From assembly GCA_023101725.1 (NCBI GenBank), contig JALJCO010007127.1:682001-746000 (forward strand): a stretch of 64,000 bases of DNA. The letters are read 5' to 3'. The stretch is from Atherinomorus stipes. Its lineage: Eukaryota; Chordata; Actinopteri; Atheriniformes; Atherinidae. Made by a program: the position numbers and the translations under genes. Below the pieces are notes generated by a model that saw only the letters and a program-made list of their open reading frames with translations, was not told the DNA's origin and ran no database searches. Position 1 is the first letter of the stretch. The number at the start of each line of letters is the position of its first letter. Positions 43,790 through 55,400 of the stretch are shown piece after piece.

Positions 43790-44400
43790 AGGCACCCGTA
43801 GCCCAAAAAGCTTATTTTGTGTTTTATTTAGTTAAGTTTAATTGGCATTCAGGCTATTTTATGATTTTTTTTTTTTGTCATTGTTTTGTGCCTCCTAGTA
43901 ATTGTAAACATCCTCGTAGCCATCTTATTTTTGTTTTGTGTCTCATAATGGTAATTCTGTCTCATATTGATGACTTTATGTTTTTAAAGTTAGTTTTTTT
44001 GTCATTTTGATGGGATTTTGCATCTCTTATTGTCTTAGTCCATATAAATGGCAAACGTTCGAAACTCTGCAGAGGTTGTTGCGTAACTCAGAGGTAGTTT
44101 GCATCTAATTGGTAGTTTTGTGTCTCATTTTTATGCCTTTTGCATCCCTGTGTAGCCATTGTGTGCCTTTGAGCTTATTTTTCATCAGCTCATCAACGTT
44201 TTGTTTCATTCTGGTAATTTTAAACCCCATGTTGGTAATTTCGTCTCATATTGTTAATTACAGTATGTGCCACTATGTGGTCATTTGGCTTCTCTTTATG
44301 GCTATTTTGTGGCTCATTTTGGTAATTTTACATCTGTTTGTCAGTGGTTGGTCAATCTGTGTTCATTGACATCATCTTTTGTGTCTCATATGGGGTTTTA
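43790..44400 (+). repeat. Degenerate minisatellite of TTTTGTGTCTCAT-type units
   Basis: Imperfect units of roughly 20-30 bp recur: TTTTGTGTCTCATAATGGTA, CTGTCTCATATTGATGAC, TTTTGTGTCTCATTTTTATG, TCGTCTCATATTGTTAATTA, TTTGTGGCTCATTTTGGTA. The frames across it are a by-product of the repeat. Confidence 0.65.
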
Positions 44401-44464
44401 ATGTCTTTTTAAGGATATAAAATATATGGATACATGTTTTATTCTGCAATTTTTTTTTTTTATC

Positions 44465-44535
44465 CCTGTGTTCGGCACTTTGGTCAGAGGTTAATGTTTT
44501 TGAAGTGTTTTACTAAAAAATATTGACTTGACTCT
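44465..44535 (+). repeat. LINE-type 3' tail fragment
   Basis: GGCACTTTGGTCAGAGG followed by TGTTTTACTAAAAAATATTG and ACTTGACT resembles the tail at 6240-6350. Confidence 0.45.
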
Positions 44536-46365
44536 GTGCCTATACTTGCTGTAGATATTCATGTAGCAAAGTCATGAGGGTTTTGGTAAGGTGTAATGTT
44601 TTTACTGAGGATAATTTGACTTCAAATTTCTTCAAACAGAAATTTGAAGTTCATGGCAAATACAGTAGTTTTTGGGAAGTAAGGACTACTTTTGTCATGC
44701 TACCTATTTTGATGGAGATATGAATAAATCTTTTTAAATAATTTGGCAAAAGCTGAATTTATGAATTGTTGGTGCCATCTTCTAAAGATAAATAGTCATC
44801 GAGGAACGAGATCTTGCATTTCCTACTTAAAATGGGTCGGCAAAACATTTTGAATCCTTGTTTGACCTCTTAAGAAAACAGGACAAGTCTTACCTGGAGC
44901 TGCAAATCATATGTTTAAAACACACTGATGTGGGCTCAGTATTACAGATAAAAAGGAAAATAAATTATCCTGAGGCTGCATGATTGTCAAGATGTGTTTT
45001 AATCTGGGCCATGCTTTGTTGGTGTTTACTGCAGTGCAGCCAAACATGATATTTGATCTGGTTTTTAAGAGTCAGATTAAAAAATTTGCATCAAGCAAAG
45101 TTTTTGTGACAACATAGTGGGAGTCCACACTTTGAACCAAAAGTCAGTGAGAAGCACCAGAAACTATTCATGCAAGATCAATTTTCTCAGGATAAACGTT
45201 TGGATGAACAGAGAGGGAAGAGGAGAGACACTAGCCGGGAGTGCCAAGTTTAAGAGCTTGTTTGTTTCTTAAGAAGATCAAAGGTATCGAGGCCTTGGAC
45301 AGACATGAGAGGCGCAGCCTCTGCAATCTGTCTCCATTCACTCCCAACAACACCAGCAAAGAAAAACAGGGCTTTTCTCTTTGGAAAAAACCTGGAAAGT
45401 ATCCCATCAAGCAAACACTCAGGGATTTTCCAACTCCACTCCACAGGGAAATGACATGTTTGTCAGCATGTTGCTTGTTGTCATTCAAAAGCTGAATGAT
45501 CTGCAGGTGTTTTCTTAGGACTGGTAAGCTAAAGCACCTCTCAGACTTTGAGCCAAAAGCAGAACGTGGTTTGAAAAGTCAAGCAGCTATGCTTCTCTCT
45601 GATGGACTCAGCAATTATTTTTGAGCAACTGAGTAGATCTGATTAAAGCTGCAGTCAAATTATCCTCAATAATTCAATAGGACATGCTCTAATACCCAGA
45701 ATAATAATTTTAGTTGACTTGTTCACACTATCTTAAGGCAATATTTCACCCATGAGCCTGTTGGAGAAAATGCTTACATAAATATTTCACAACAGTGCAT
45801 CCAGACTTTGGCTGGAGCCAAATAAAACATCTGGGGCATCAGTCTTTACCAAATTCTGTCTGCTCAACTTCCACAGCTTTGTGAGAAGCGGCCTTTTACT
45901 GAACCCCTGCGATAAAGAAACTCAACAGAATATATTTTTCCATGTTTGCAGAAACGCTTTTACCACCTGATGCCACAATCAATCCAATAAAAAGGCAAGA
46001 CTTGTAGCACTATTAAATACCTGCGATACCTATAATAAATCTAAAAGATTTATGCTAATCTCTACAAACACATATCTGAAATTGAACATTTTATGTCTTT
46101 CAGCTGTACAAGCAGCTTTTTAGTTTGTTGAATGGGTAGAATTAACCAATCATGTTTGAGCATGCTTGTTCACAAACAGGTTAATAATCTGTAAGAACAG
46201 CAGCAGGTAGCGCACATGAGCCACAAAAAGTTTACATTACCTAAAAATCTGTCAAGTTGTCAGGTGCAGTAATGAAGCCCAGAAACTAATCCAGAACAAG
46301 CTGATAGATTTCAAGAAGAAAACTATGCTTTCATTGATAGTCTTAAAGTTCGGTTGTAGTAAGTT
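44536..46365. other. Non-coding stretch, candidate conserved block near 45190-45520
   Basis: No gene seen. 45190-45520 is low-repeat and GC-moderate, with overlapping frames on both strands but no known motif. Confidence 0.4.
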
Positions 46366-46367
46366 AT

Positions 46368-46545
46368 GGGCTGCACTGTGGTGTGGTGGTTAGCCTCACA
46401 GCAAAAAGGTTTCTGGTTTAAGCCACAGATGAGAAGGGGACTGAATAGTGACTTTTCTCTGTGAAGCTACAGGTTTCACTTGCAATGCAAAAGGAAACTG
46501 CGTGTCTCAATGGGACTTGTATAAATAACGGTTAAATAAAAAAAG
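46368..46545 (+). repeat. Fish interspersed repeat with GGTGTGGTGGTTAGC head
   Basis: GTGGTGTGGTGGTTAGCCTC followed by ACAGCAAAAAGGTTTCTGG, ending in GGGACTTGTATAAATAACGG. This head and tail combination recurs through teleost genomes. Here it is a diverged copy. Confidence 0.55.
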
Positions 46546-49500
46546 AAAAAAAGATGCTGGCAAGATGACCAGCAACAACACAAAAACAGTTAAAAAAGCC
46601 ATTTAAACAAGCAAATGAACACGAGGGAGCTTGCTTGGTTAAGTAGTTGGACTTTCATTCAGGAGACTTTAGTGAGACAGCATTAGTTTTCTGTTCTTCG
46701 TTTTGTTTCTCCTCATTGTTGCATATGCATTTGTTTTCTAGTCTTGTGTCTGCAAACACTCCAACAGATTAAAAAACCAAGAATGACCTCAGTTGCAGCC
46801 TGTTTACACGTTTGCTGTACCTGCAGACTTCAGAGCAGTTTGTCTTAAAGCACAGACTTTCCTGGGTAACTGAATGATGTATAGGCGCATTGAGTGTTAT
46901 TAAAATTACTATCCAAGTAACTATTTTGCATATGTGTGTGCAGGTAGATGCATGCATGCACACACGGGTGGAGCGCATTCATGTAGCTGTGCATATATGT
47001 TTTATGCAGATGGGTGTGTGCGTGTCATATGCAGAATATTCAGTTAATTGGGATCTAAGTGTGACCTTTGTCTGTGGGTGTGACCTAAGTTTTCATTGCA
47101 TGGTGGTAATGACAAATACTTTCCCCCCCCTTCAATCCTTCCTTCCTTCATTTATTCATTCAAGGTGAGATTGTTTAACACATTGACTCCAAAAAATATG
47201 ACACTTTATACAAACCTTTATTTGGTCTTAGAGATAATCTATCGTAATTACTATGAAATCTCTGGTTAACAGTAATTCACACTGTACGTAAGCAAGAATC
47301 TTGTCCGCTTTGGTGACGTTTTTGAAAAGATCATTTAAAACCCCCTGCATGATCCTAAGAAAGCATCAGTATGTGATGGGTATGGGAGGTCACAGGGGTG
47401 TATAAGTTCAATACATCACATCAGTAATTGTCAGAAACATTTTACAGTAAATAAATGTAATGCAGAAAAGTTGTAAGCCACACAAAACTCCACATACTGT
47501 TAACAAATAATTACTCCTTATAACCCTTTTTGGGCTTGTTGCTTTCTCTTAAACGAACCACCATCTTGTATTTTTCTTTCTATAGATATTTTCTCCTTGA
47601 GCACACTTTATAAATCATACGCATCAATTATACATAAAATCTACCCATAAAAAATACACATACTGCTGCCAGGGAATCACTGATCTAATGAAAGAAAGAC
47701 TTATTCAAAGAGGAACTTCTGGCTGGTTTTGCATTTCCTCATAAAACCACATGAATTTACAAGTGAGTCAGAAGGACTGAGAGCCAACAGTGATTACAAT
47801 AAACCATAGAGAGATCATCAAAGAGTGGGAAAGAGCTGTAAGACTCACTGAGACCCATGGCTGAAGAGGCCCACTCGACGTTCTTGGCGGTGTGGAGGCC
47901 CCTCCAAGGGACCTGCACTTTTCTAATCTGCTTGTTTCAGGACTAAAAGATTCATTGGCTTTGAGATGGCTTACCTTCAAACTCTCTTTCAGGATGTGTT
48001 TCCTCATTTCATGCTTGTGACTTTTCATTTTTGTGTCGTTCCTGCAATTCCCATGATTTTACAGCCTTCCTGCTTGGTGGTAGAAATTTTCTCCCTTGCC
48101 AGACATGTTTGTGCTGTTGATATTTTTCTGGTGGCATCATGATTACGCAGCCATTTGGCTACTTTACACTCACTTATACCCCCTGTGATATGCAAGCACT
48201 CCTTAACAACAATGAGATATGCTGATTTTGACGGATCTCACTCCACAGACTCATCTGAGCTTACACAGTAATTTAGAAAACCCTAAATTAAAAATCACTT
48301 TGAATTAAACCAAGCATCCAAAGAGCCAATACACAGTATCTAATTTTGTGACTTTTCCAGAACGCATTAATCCTCTCAAATGGGAGCTGACAGGATATCA
48401 CATGCTATTGTAGCACACCAGATACCTCAGGAAGCAATTACCATGAATACGTTTAATAAACTTGTACCCATCAGATGATAAGCAATTAAACATGCGTAAT
48501 TATGGTTTCCATACAGTAATTTCTAAGCTGATTAGGTTTGTGTGCTTTACAACCTGAATGGGAGAATATTAATAGGGCTTTGGTTTGGTGTTGCTGGTTA
48601 GTGGTGGCAGCTCATCAGTGAATCATATGTAAATGAGGCCTCAGGAAGTGCATGAAGCCTCATTCCCAGCTATTACAACTGTCAAGGGAGGGAGGGACAT
48701 GTCAACGAGCAGCACATACATGAATATGCATTTGCACAAGAACCCCACGCACACGTTGTTGAGTGGCTGGAAATGATATATTCTCCATACATGCCTTTTA
48801 ACATTGTTTTTGCTTGTGACAAAATCTTTATTGCCCTTTCCACAAATTTCCTTTTATTTCTTTTTTATTTCACGCTCTGTCAGGGATGCTCCACATTTAT
48901 ATTTTCTTATGAAAAACAAATTGTTTCCACTTTTAAGCCAATTTATAGTCAAGGATTCTTTCAATTTAATTATGACATTTGGTTTGGAACATGTTTCTAA
49001 TAAACCAACTTTTGTGAACAGCTCAAAAACTGTGAGCTTAAGAGTTAATAAATGATCCACTGAATAATTACAAATAATTTCAGGATTTGAAGTAGTTATT
49101 ACATTATATATATACAAAATAAGTAAATAAATAAAACAAAAAACCCTCTAGCTGATGTTCACATCACCTCTTACTGTTTGCCTGATCATTTGTTGAATAT
49201 TATATATACAAAAAAAACCTACAAAATACTAAATAAATAAATAAAGATATGATAATTTTAAGCTTTAATGGACAAACACATATTAAAATGACCTTTCTTG
49301 TTTTTTTCAAGAGGTTTCAAGACTTAAAAGATGATCTGAAAAGAGTGGCATAATTGAGTTTGTTTCCTGTTCCCTTAAAGCTGACACTGAATTTCATGTA
49401 ATTTCCAGATCCATAAGCTTTTTGAGTGGTTTGGGTCTTTTTTGTTTGGTTTTGAAACTGTTTTTCTCATTATTGTCAGCTCTTTGTTAAATTCCCACAT

Positions 49501-50640
49501 TATGCTTATTCCACAATGTTTCACTTCCTGTGTTTGCTTCACACCTGTTTAGCAGAGAGCTGATTACTCCACTGCTCTGTTCCTGTGATGAACACCTGCT
49601 TGTATATTAATTCCTTGGTTTCAGGTGTCTTCTGAAACTGTCTTCTCAGTTTTTTTCGATTTTTTTCTTCCCTAACTTGTCGTCTTTGACTTGCTCCTCG
49701 TCCGACGCGTTTATATTTTTGATTTTGGACCCTTGTTTTTTTTTTTTTTTTACTGAACTCTGCCTCTGTCTGCTCTCATCTAGCAACTTGCTGAATCAAG
49801 TCTATGATTGTCATTTTTTGCCATTTGGATTTTACCTGAGTTTGTATCCCTGAATGCAGTTGTCATAGTAGTGATGGTTACAAGTTCCGAAATGCATCCT
49901 TGATTTCTTTACATTTATAATATCATTGATAATCTTTTGTTACTATGGCACTAAATTAGGTGGAAAGTACATTTCTGAAAAAAACATTTTAGGTTTGAAC
50001 TTGATATTTAAAGGTTTTTAATTGAGACATGATATAAAGACTTGATCTGCCCTATCACTTATTCCTTTTACAAATTATAATTAATTAAAGATGGCTTCAA
50101 ATGTTTTGTGAATGTTGTTTGGTAAAATTCAAAATAACAATTAAATACTGGTAGTTTCCACAAGAAGATAAATATTTCAAATGCTTGGATCAGAACCACC
50201 ATTATTCACCATTGGTGAATAATTATTTTACTCTTAATGCCATTGTCGTGCTAATCTAAACAAAACCCCCACATAAAAAAACAACAACAAACAAAAAACA
50301 TTGCTGAATTACTATAAATACTGATGTCAACATCGACTATCTAAACTGAAAGGAGCCCAGGTTAGTTCACTTAATTGCTCATTACACACTTATTTAATTT
50401 ACCAATTGAATATGCAGCTGAGGAAAGTCTCTGAAACAGGTAACGCGGCTCATTAGTTCATAATTAAGTGTTCATAAAGTGTACAAAATCTTTAAAACCA
50501 CTTGAATCATTGGAACAACTGATTTCACTCACCAAAACAGCAGGTGGAAAAAAAGAATCTGAATAAGAAATTCATAAATCACTTTTTAAACTACGATAAA
50601 CTGATACAGATAACAAAACTAGAAAACAGAGTTGTGGTCG
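46546..50640. other. Non-coding stretch left of PTPRN2, candidate conserved blocks
   Basis: No exon was recognised. 48200-48700 is low-repeat with several TAAT/ATTA cores and is a candidate conserved non-coding element. A long T run lies near 49737-49751, and AT-rich simple DNA near 49105-49250. Confidence 0.4.
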
Positions 50641-50657
50641 GAAACAAATGACATCTT

Positions 50658-52329
50658 TTATTCGACGCTGACTGAACCTCCTCTGTAATACCAGGAGACG
50701 ACCTCAGAGGGGACATACAAGACTGATTTCATTACAAATCCCAGGCACTTTCTCTGGTGAACCAAGCATTTCATCTGTACAAACCTGGGAGTTTTTCCCA
50801 CAGACAAACTCTCAGGGGAGCACTATACTCCATTTTCTTTGTGACTTTACTAAGACTACCACTCGATCACGACTTTGTTTGCGAGTGCATCAGAAATAAC
50901 ATTACTCCAGACAGCAGAGCGGTGTAGTTCGTTTTCATTTATTATCAATCTGAATGTTATTTCTCACACAAAATATATAGTTCTCACTGAGGCTCTCAGT
51001 GTGCATTTCAGATAGCACTATAGAAGGATTCATAAAGTCATTCATTGTCTATACATAGAGCGAATAATCTGTCACGTTGCACAAAATGTCACAATATACC
51101 AGTGATAGATGGACAAACTAGTTCAGCAACAATCCCGATATACTGTAAGTCTTCTGAAATATAATCTTTTTCATAATATTACTATTAATATAAGATGACA
51201 GCATTTCTAAATAGAGGCAATAACTATTTCAGTTGGTATATTTCACATTTAAGATTAACAGAGCTGTTCACGTATCAAACAAAAGATGTAAAATTGTTGC
51301 AGTGAGGAAGATATAACAGCTGATATGTTTTGATAATCAATGTTCTGTGAGGCTTTTTCAGAGCTGGAGAATCTGTGGTGTAATACTGAGACCCAAATTA
51401 CAACAACACGCACAATTTAACATCTGTACATGTGATGCTGAGTATATAGTAGCTAATTCAGATCACAGAGGAAGAGAAACAGGTGAGGAGTTGACCTCCA
51501 AAACGCTACGTGGATCCAGCACACCACTTCAGAGGAGAGTCTGTACAATTTATGATTTTCTTTTTACAGTAAAGAACTTAATTTACATGAAAGTCTGAGA
51601 GGATTACAGTTCAGAGCTGCAAAAGTGTGACTGATCAATTAGATGCTCAGTAAAAGTACATTTGTGTGAGATGTTATGTTTACTATTGAAGCAATAATGC
51701 CAAATAGTTTTTCTTTGTCATACATGACAGTAATTTGAATATTTCTACGAGTTTAGACTGTTAGTCTATATGTATGTAGAACAACACAGCTTCTGAGAAA
51801 ATGTCAATGTCAAAATAACAATTTTCCACTATTTTTTAAGATTCCACACACAAACAATTCCCTGCAGCTCTGCTGTAGCTTGCTTTCTTATCATTTGTGT
51901 CAGTTTTTAACAGCAGATAGTTCATAGTTGGAACAAAAGTCTTCACTTGACATCACATTAACATCTCATCAGTGGCACTGCAACAGTATGTTCAGGAACA
52001 ACATCACAGTTATAGAGGACCATGGGTTCATACTCATAAATTTCACAGGAATAATGTTGATCTGTGTTCCGATTTCTATGATCTCATTCTGCTCCCCTCA
52101 TCCTGAACTGCTAAAACAACCACAGATCAACAGTCACACTCTGAAATGATGGAATATGGATCCAGGTGATATACCCGACACGACGTTCAGTATGCAGTAT
52201 TATATCGAGGCGAAGAGGAGGATGAGATAGAAGAGGAGAGGAAAGGGCATAGAGAGATGTCAGTCTTGAGTGGGCAGAGAAACTGGTGCTTAGAGAGCGA
52301 GAAGAAGAAGTAGGTGAGGTGTGATGCCT
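50658..52329 (-). other. ptprn2: Probable PTPRN2 3' UTR
   Basis: Downstream of the minus-strand stop at 52330. The plus-strand TTTATT at 50658-50663 is an AATAAA poly(A) signal on the minus strand; another candidate lies near 50938. The extent is inferred from these signals only. Confidence 0.4.
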
Positions 52330-52401
52330 TCACTGAGGAAGCGCTTTCAGAATGGCGTTCACCTCCTCTGCCACGGCTGTCAGTGCAAATTCAAACTGCT
52401 C
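52330..52401 (-). CDS. ptprn2: PTPRN2 last coding exon
   Basis: Encodes [18 protein letters not shown] then KALPQ and a TGA stop at 52332-52330. The acceptor is CTCCTCCTCAG. Longer upstream reading frames in the same register are intron sequence. Confidence 0.97.
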   Translation of the reverse strand, partial: EQFEFALTAVAEEVNAILKALPQ

Positions 52402-55400
52402 CTGAGGAGGAGAGAGAGGAGGAGGAGGAGGAGGTGGGGAAGGAAAGGATGCAGGGGAGGACAAGGAAGGGAAGGAAGGATACAGTTTTAGCATGTGACA
52501 ATTCTGAAGTGCCATTTCAGAATGATTGACAGCCACCACCGCCTCCTCTTCCTCCATATCTCCTGACCCTGCCTGGGCTCGGCCACGGAGCTGAGCTGAA
52601 ATGCTCTCTGAGCTTTCAACCTGGAGTGCACGCACAGCTGGCACCGACATCGATCCAGCCAGGTGTGTCTTAAAATGGAGCTTTTGAGTCAAACTGTCTC
52701 AGCTTTTTTTAGGGTGTGTGTGCGTGTGTTTGATTGTGAAACCAACTCATGGTTTTCCCTGAGGAGCTGATTGATGTTTGCCCCCTGGACCTGGTGTTTT
52801 TATATTCTTCTCCTCTCCCCAGGCTGCAGGCCACAGGGTCCTCTCACAAAGAGAGGGTATGTGGGAGTTTGGAGGGAACAGTCTTCAGATGTGTCAACAC
52901 ACAGCCTGCCATAGTCTGGCCTGAGGATAGGCTAAATCAATACAGAGGAGTCACTGATGGCTGTGGCTTTCGCTTTGCAGTGGAGATTATGTGGAGTTGC
53001 TATTTTTATGTGTCTTCTGAAGCTGCGATGAGGCCAGAAAACGTGTAAATAAATCCATCTCTATCTCCACCACAGTTCTAGGTGATAATCTATTCCCAGG
53101 TAGACTTGAAAGTTTTGGAATACTTTTAAAATGAGGCTTTGTTCAGGCTTAGCTGTTCACATTTAAACCACAGGGGGGAGATCAATCTCTGCTCAACAGG
53201 ATGTTTGTGAGAAAGGAAAAACAGTCATATGTGCAATTATTACTGCATTCTCATGTCTGTCAAAAGCAGCAGCAACAACCCCCCCTCAAGGAAACAGAAA
53301 AAAAAAAAATTAAAAAAGGAAAGAAAGTAGGGATTTAATGTCTCTAACCAAAAATAAAGTGGAAACATCATAAAGAAGGAAAAAAAAGATATCTGGTAAT
53401 CCAATTCTTGAAACTTAACTCTAAATTTCATACCTCATTGCAATCTAATTTCTGTGTCAAGCCAGCATGAAACTGCAAAGTGGAATCAACAATATTCCAA
53501 TTCAAATAATTTCACTTAGACGTGTCAGAAAAGAAAAAGAGAGTACTTGAAAAGCTTTTCTCCGTTGAACAGAGCGCAGCTGTGAAAGCAGCATTAATGA
53601 ACCATCGAGGAACTCTGGAGTCTGTTAGCAAGCAGCTCCCATAAATATTATCACCCACTGCTGCATGAGGTTTGCCTTCATCATTACTGTTATTGCTATT
53701 CTAGCTGCCTGCAAGAGAAACAAACGGGATGGATGAGGGCAAATGCTTTCTGTAGTACTTGCTGAATCAGTATGAGGTGCAGTTCCTGCTGTGATATAAA
53801 GTTTTAAGGGTAAAGAAAGTGGGTGTGTGCACAGATTGACAGATTTAAATTTTAACACATCACTTTGCTCAAACTTTTACACGAAGAACAATTAATCAAT
53901 TATTTGAGAAAATAGCTGCACTTTTAACAAGGAATTGAAATCTATTACAGCTAAATATTTACATAAAATCTTATAATGATACTGTTTTAAAATGTTTCAA
54001 AGAAATATCTGCTTCTTGAGATAAATGTTGGGTTATTGTTTTCCAAGACAATGTTTCTCTAATCCTGAAGCAGTTATCAATTACACCATCATTACCCCTG
54101 ATCCTCTGTGCATGAAGTAGACAATCGTCTCTCTAAATGACTGCAACCCCTCCCCCCATACTCCTCCTCCCCCACCCCCTCAAAGCTGGGGACCTTACCT
54201 TTGTCTGGACCATGCCAGCTCTCTGGTCTCTCAAGTGCTCCAGGGTAGCAGCAATATCAATCTCTTTAGCACCTGCAACAGACCGAAAATTGGACTGAGT
54301 TCAAAGCAGCGGAGTAATCCAGCTCACATCTGTCAATCTCTCTTTATTCTGGGCTCCCTTTGGAACAGCGCAGCGATTGAAAATTATTACATTCATCCCT
54401 CGAAAGACTTGGACGGGAGCCACGGACTGTTTCTTGATAAAATATGCAAGAGGATATTTTGGTGGGGGTCTTGGAAAAGTGCAATAATGCGTTCAAAAGC
54501 ACTACACCCTGCTTTCCAGAGAGCGTGTGTGTACATGCAGGAACCTGAGAGTCAACAATTAAAATGATTTGCAGCAGCTCTGCATCAGTCGCTCTGATTA
54601 ACCTGTGCAACAGTTGCTTCAGTAGTGATGAGCTGCCTTTGAGTCTATGATGTTAATCTAGAAAATCTTACTTTGCTTTCAGATTTATGCATTGCAAGCC
54701 AGCGCTCATTTGTGAAAATGACAGAGATGTAGAAGGAGCCCCTGAACTCTTGAGATGTTTTTGAAAGTGGGGGAGAGAATGGGAGTAGAGAGGATAGAGT
54801 GAGAGTGCAATTGCATGAATATGTGTGGATGAGAGATGGGGAAAGGCTGGACTTGGCACTCAAAGGTACTCAGTGCTGTAACCAGACTTTCATGTCTTAG
54901 ATAGGCTGAAATCCAAAGTTAAGCTGAGGAGAGGCTCTCTGACCACAGAAAAAAGCTTGGGAGAGTGAGCTTATGTACATTTCATGCATTTGGTTCCAGC
55001 TGCACAAAACAAAAGGTTAAAAAGAGATCGAGTGGCAGCTTTCATCACCATGGACAACGGCGCATTTGTCACAAAACTGCCTGAACTCCATCAGGATGGG
55101 TCAGTCTCATTCCTGTTTTACAGACAGTGCAGGAAAGGTCTGTATTAGAGTCGGCCGCTCTCTTAACCTGGTCTGACGGGCCAGATCGCCGGAGGAGGGG
55201 AGGGAAAGGGCAGAGGTCAGAGGGCAAAGGGCAGGCTAAGCCTTGAAGAAAGCCAACCCCAGCACAACAATAGATGTTTATAACCTGGATATCTTAAAAG
55301 AATTTGAGAGTTATATAGCCAAGCTACAAGTCCTTTTCATTTTGAATAGAAATTCTGCTAAGTAGTTATTTTTTTAACATGCTAGCAAAATATTATGAAA

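Noticed and set aside
43726..44369. Hydrophobic frames resembling membrane proteins
   Set aside because: They are products of the T-rich degenerate minisatellite; the Phe/Leu/Ile bias comes from base composition.
52402..52692. Open frame running upstream of the last PTPRN2 exon, proline/serine-rich
   Set aside because: It is the pyrimidine-rich end of the intron read in frame. The CTCCTCCTCAG acceptor and the phase from 54199 mark the true boundary.
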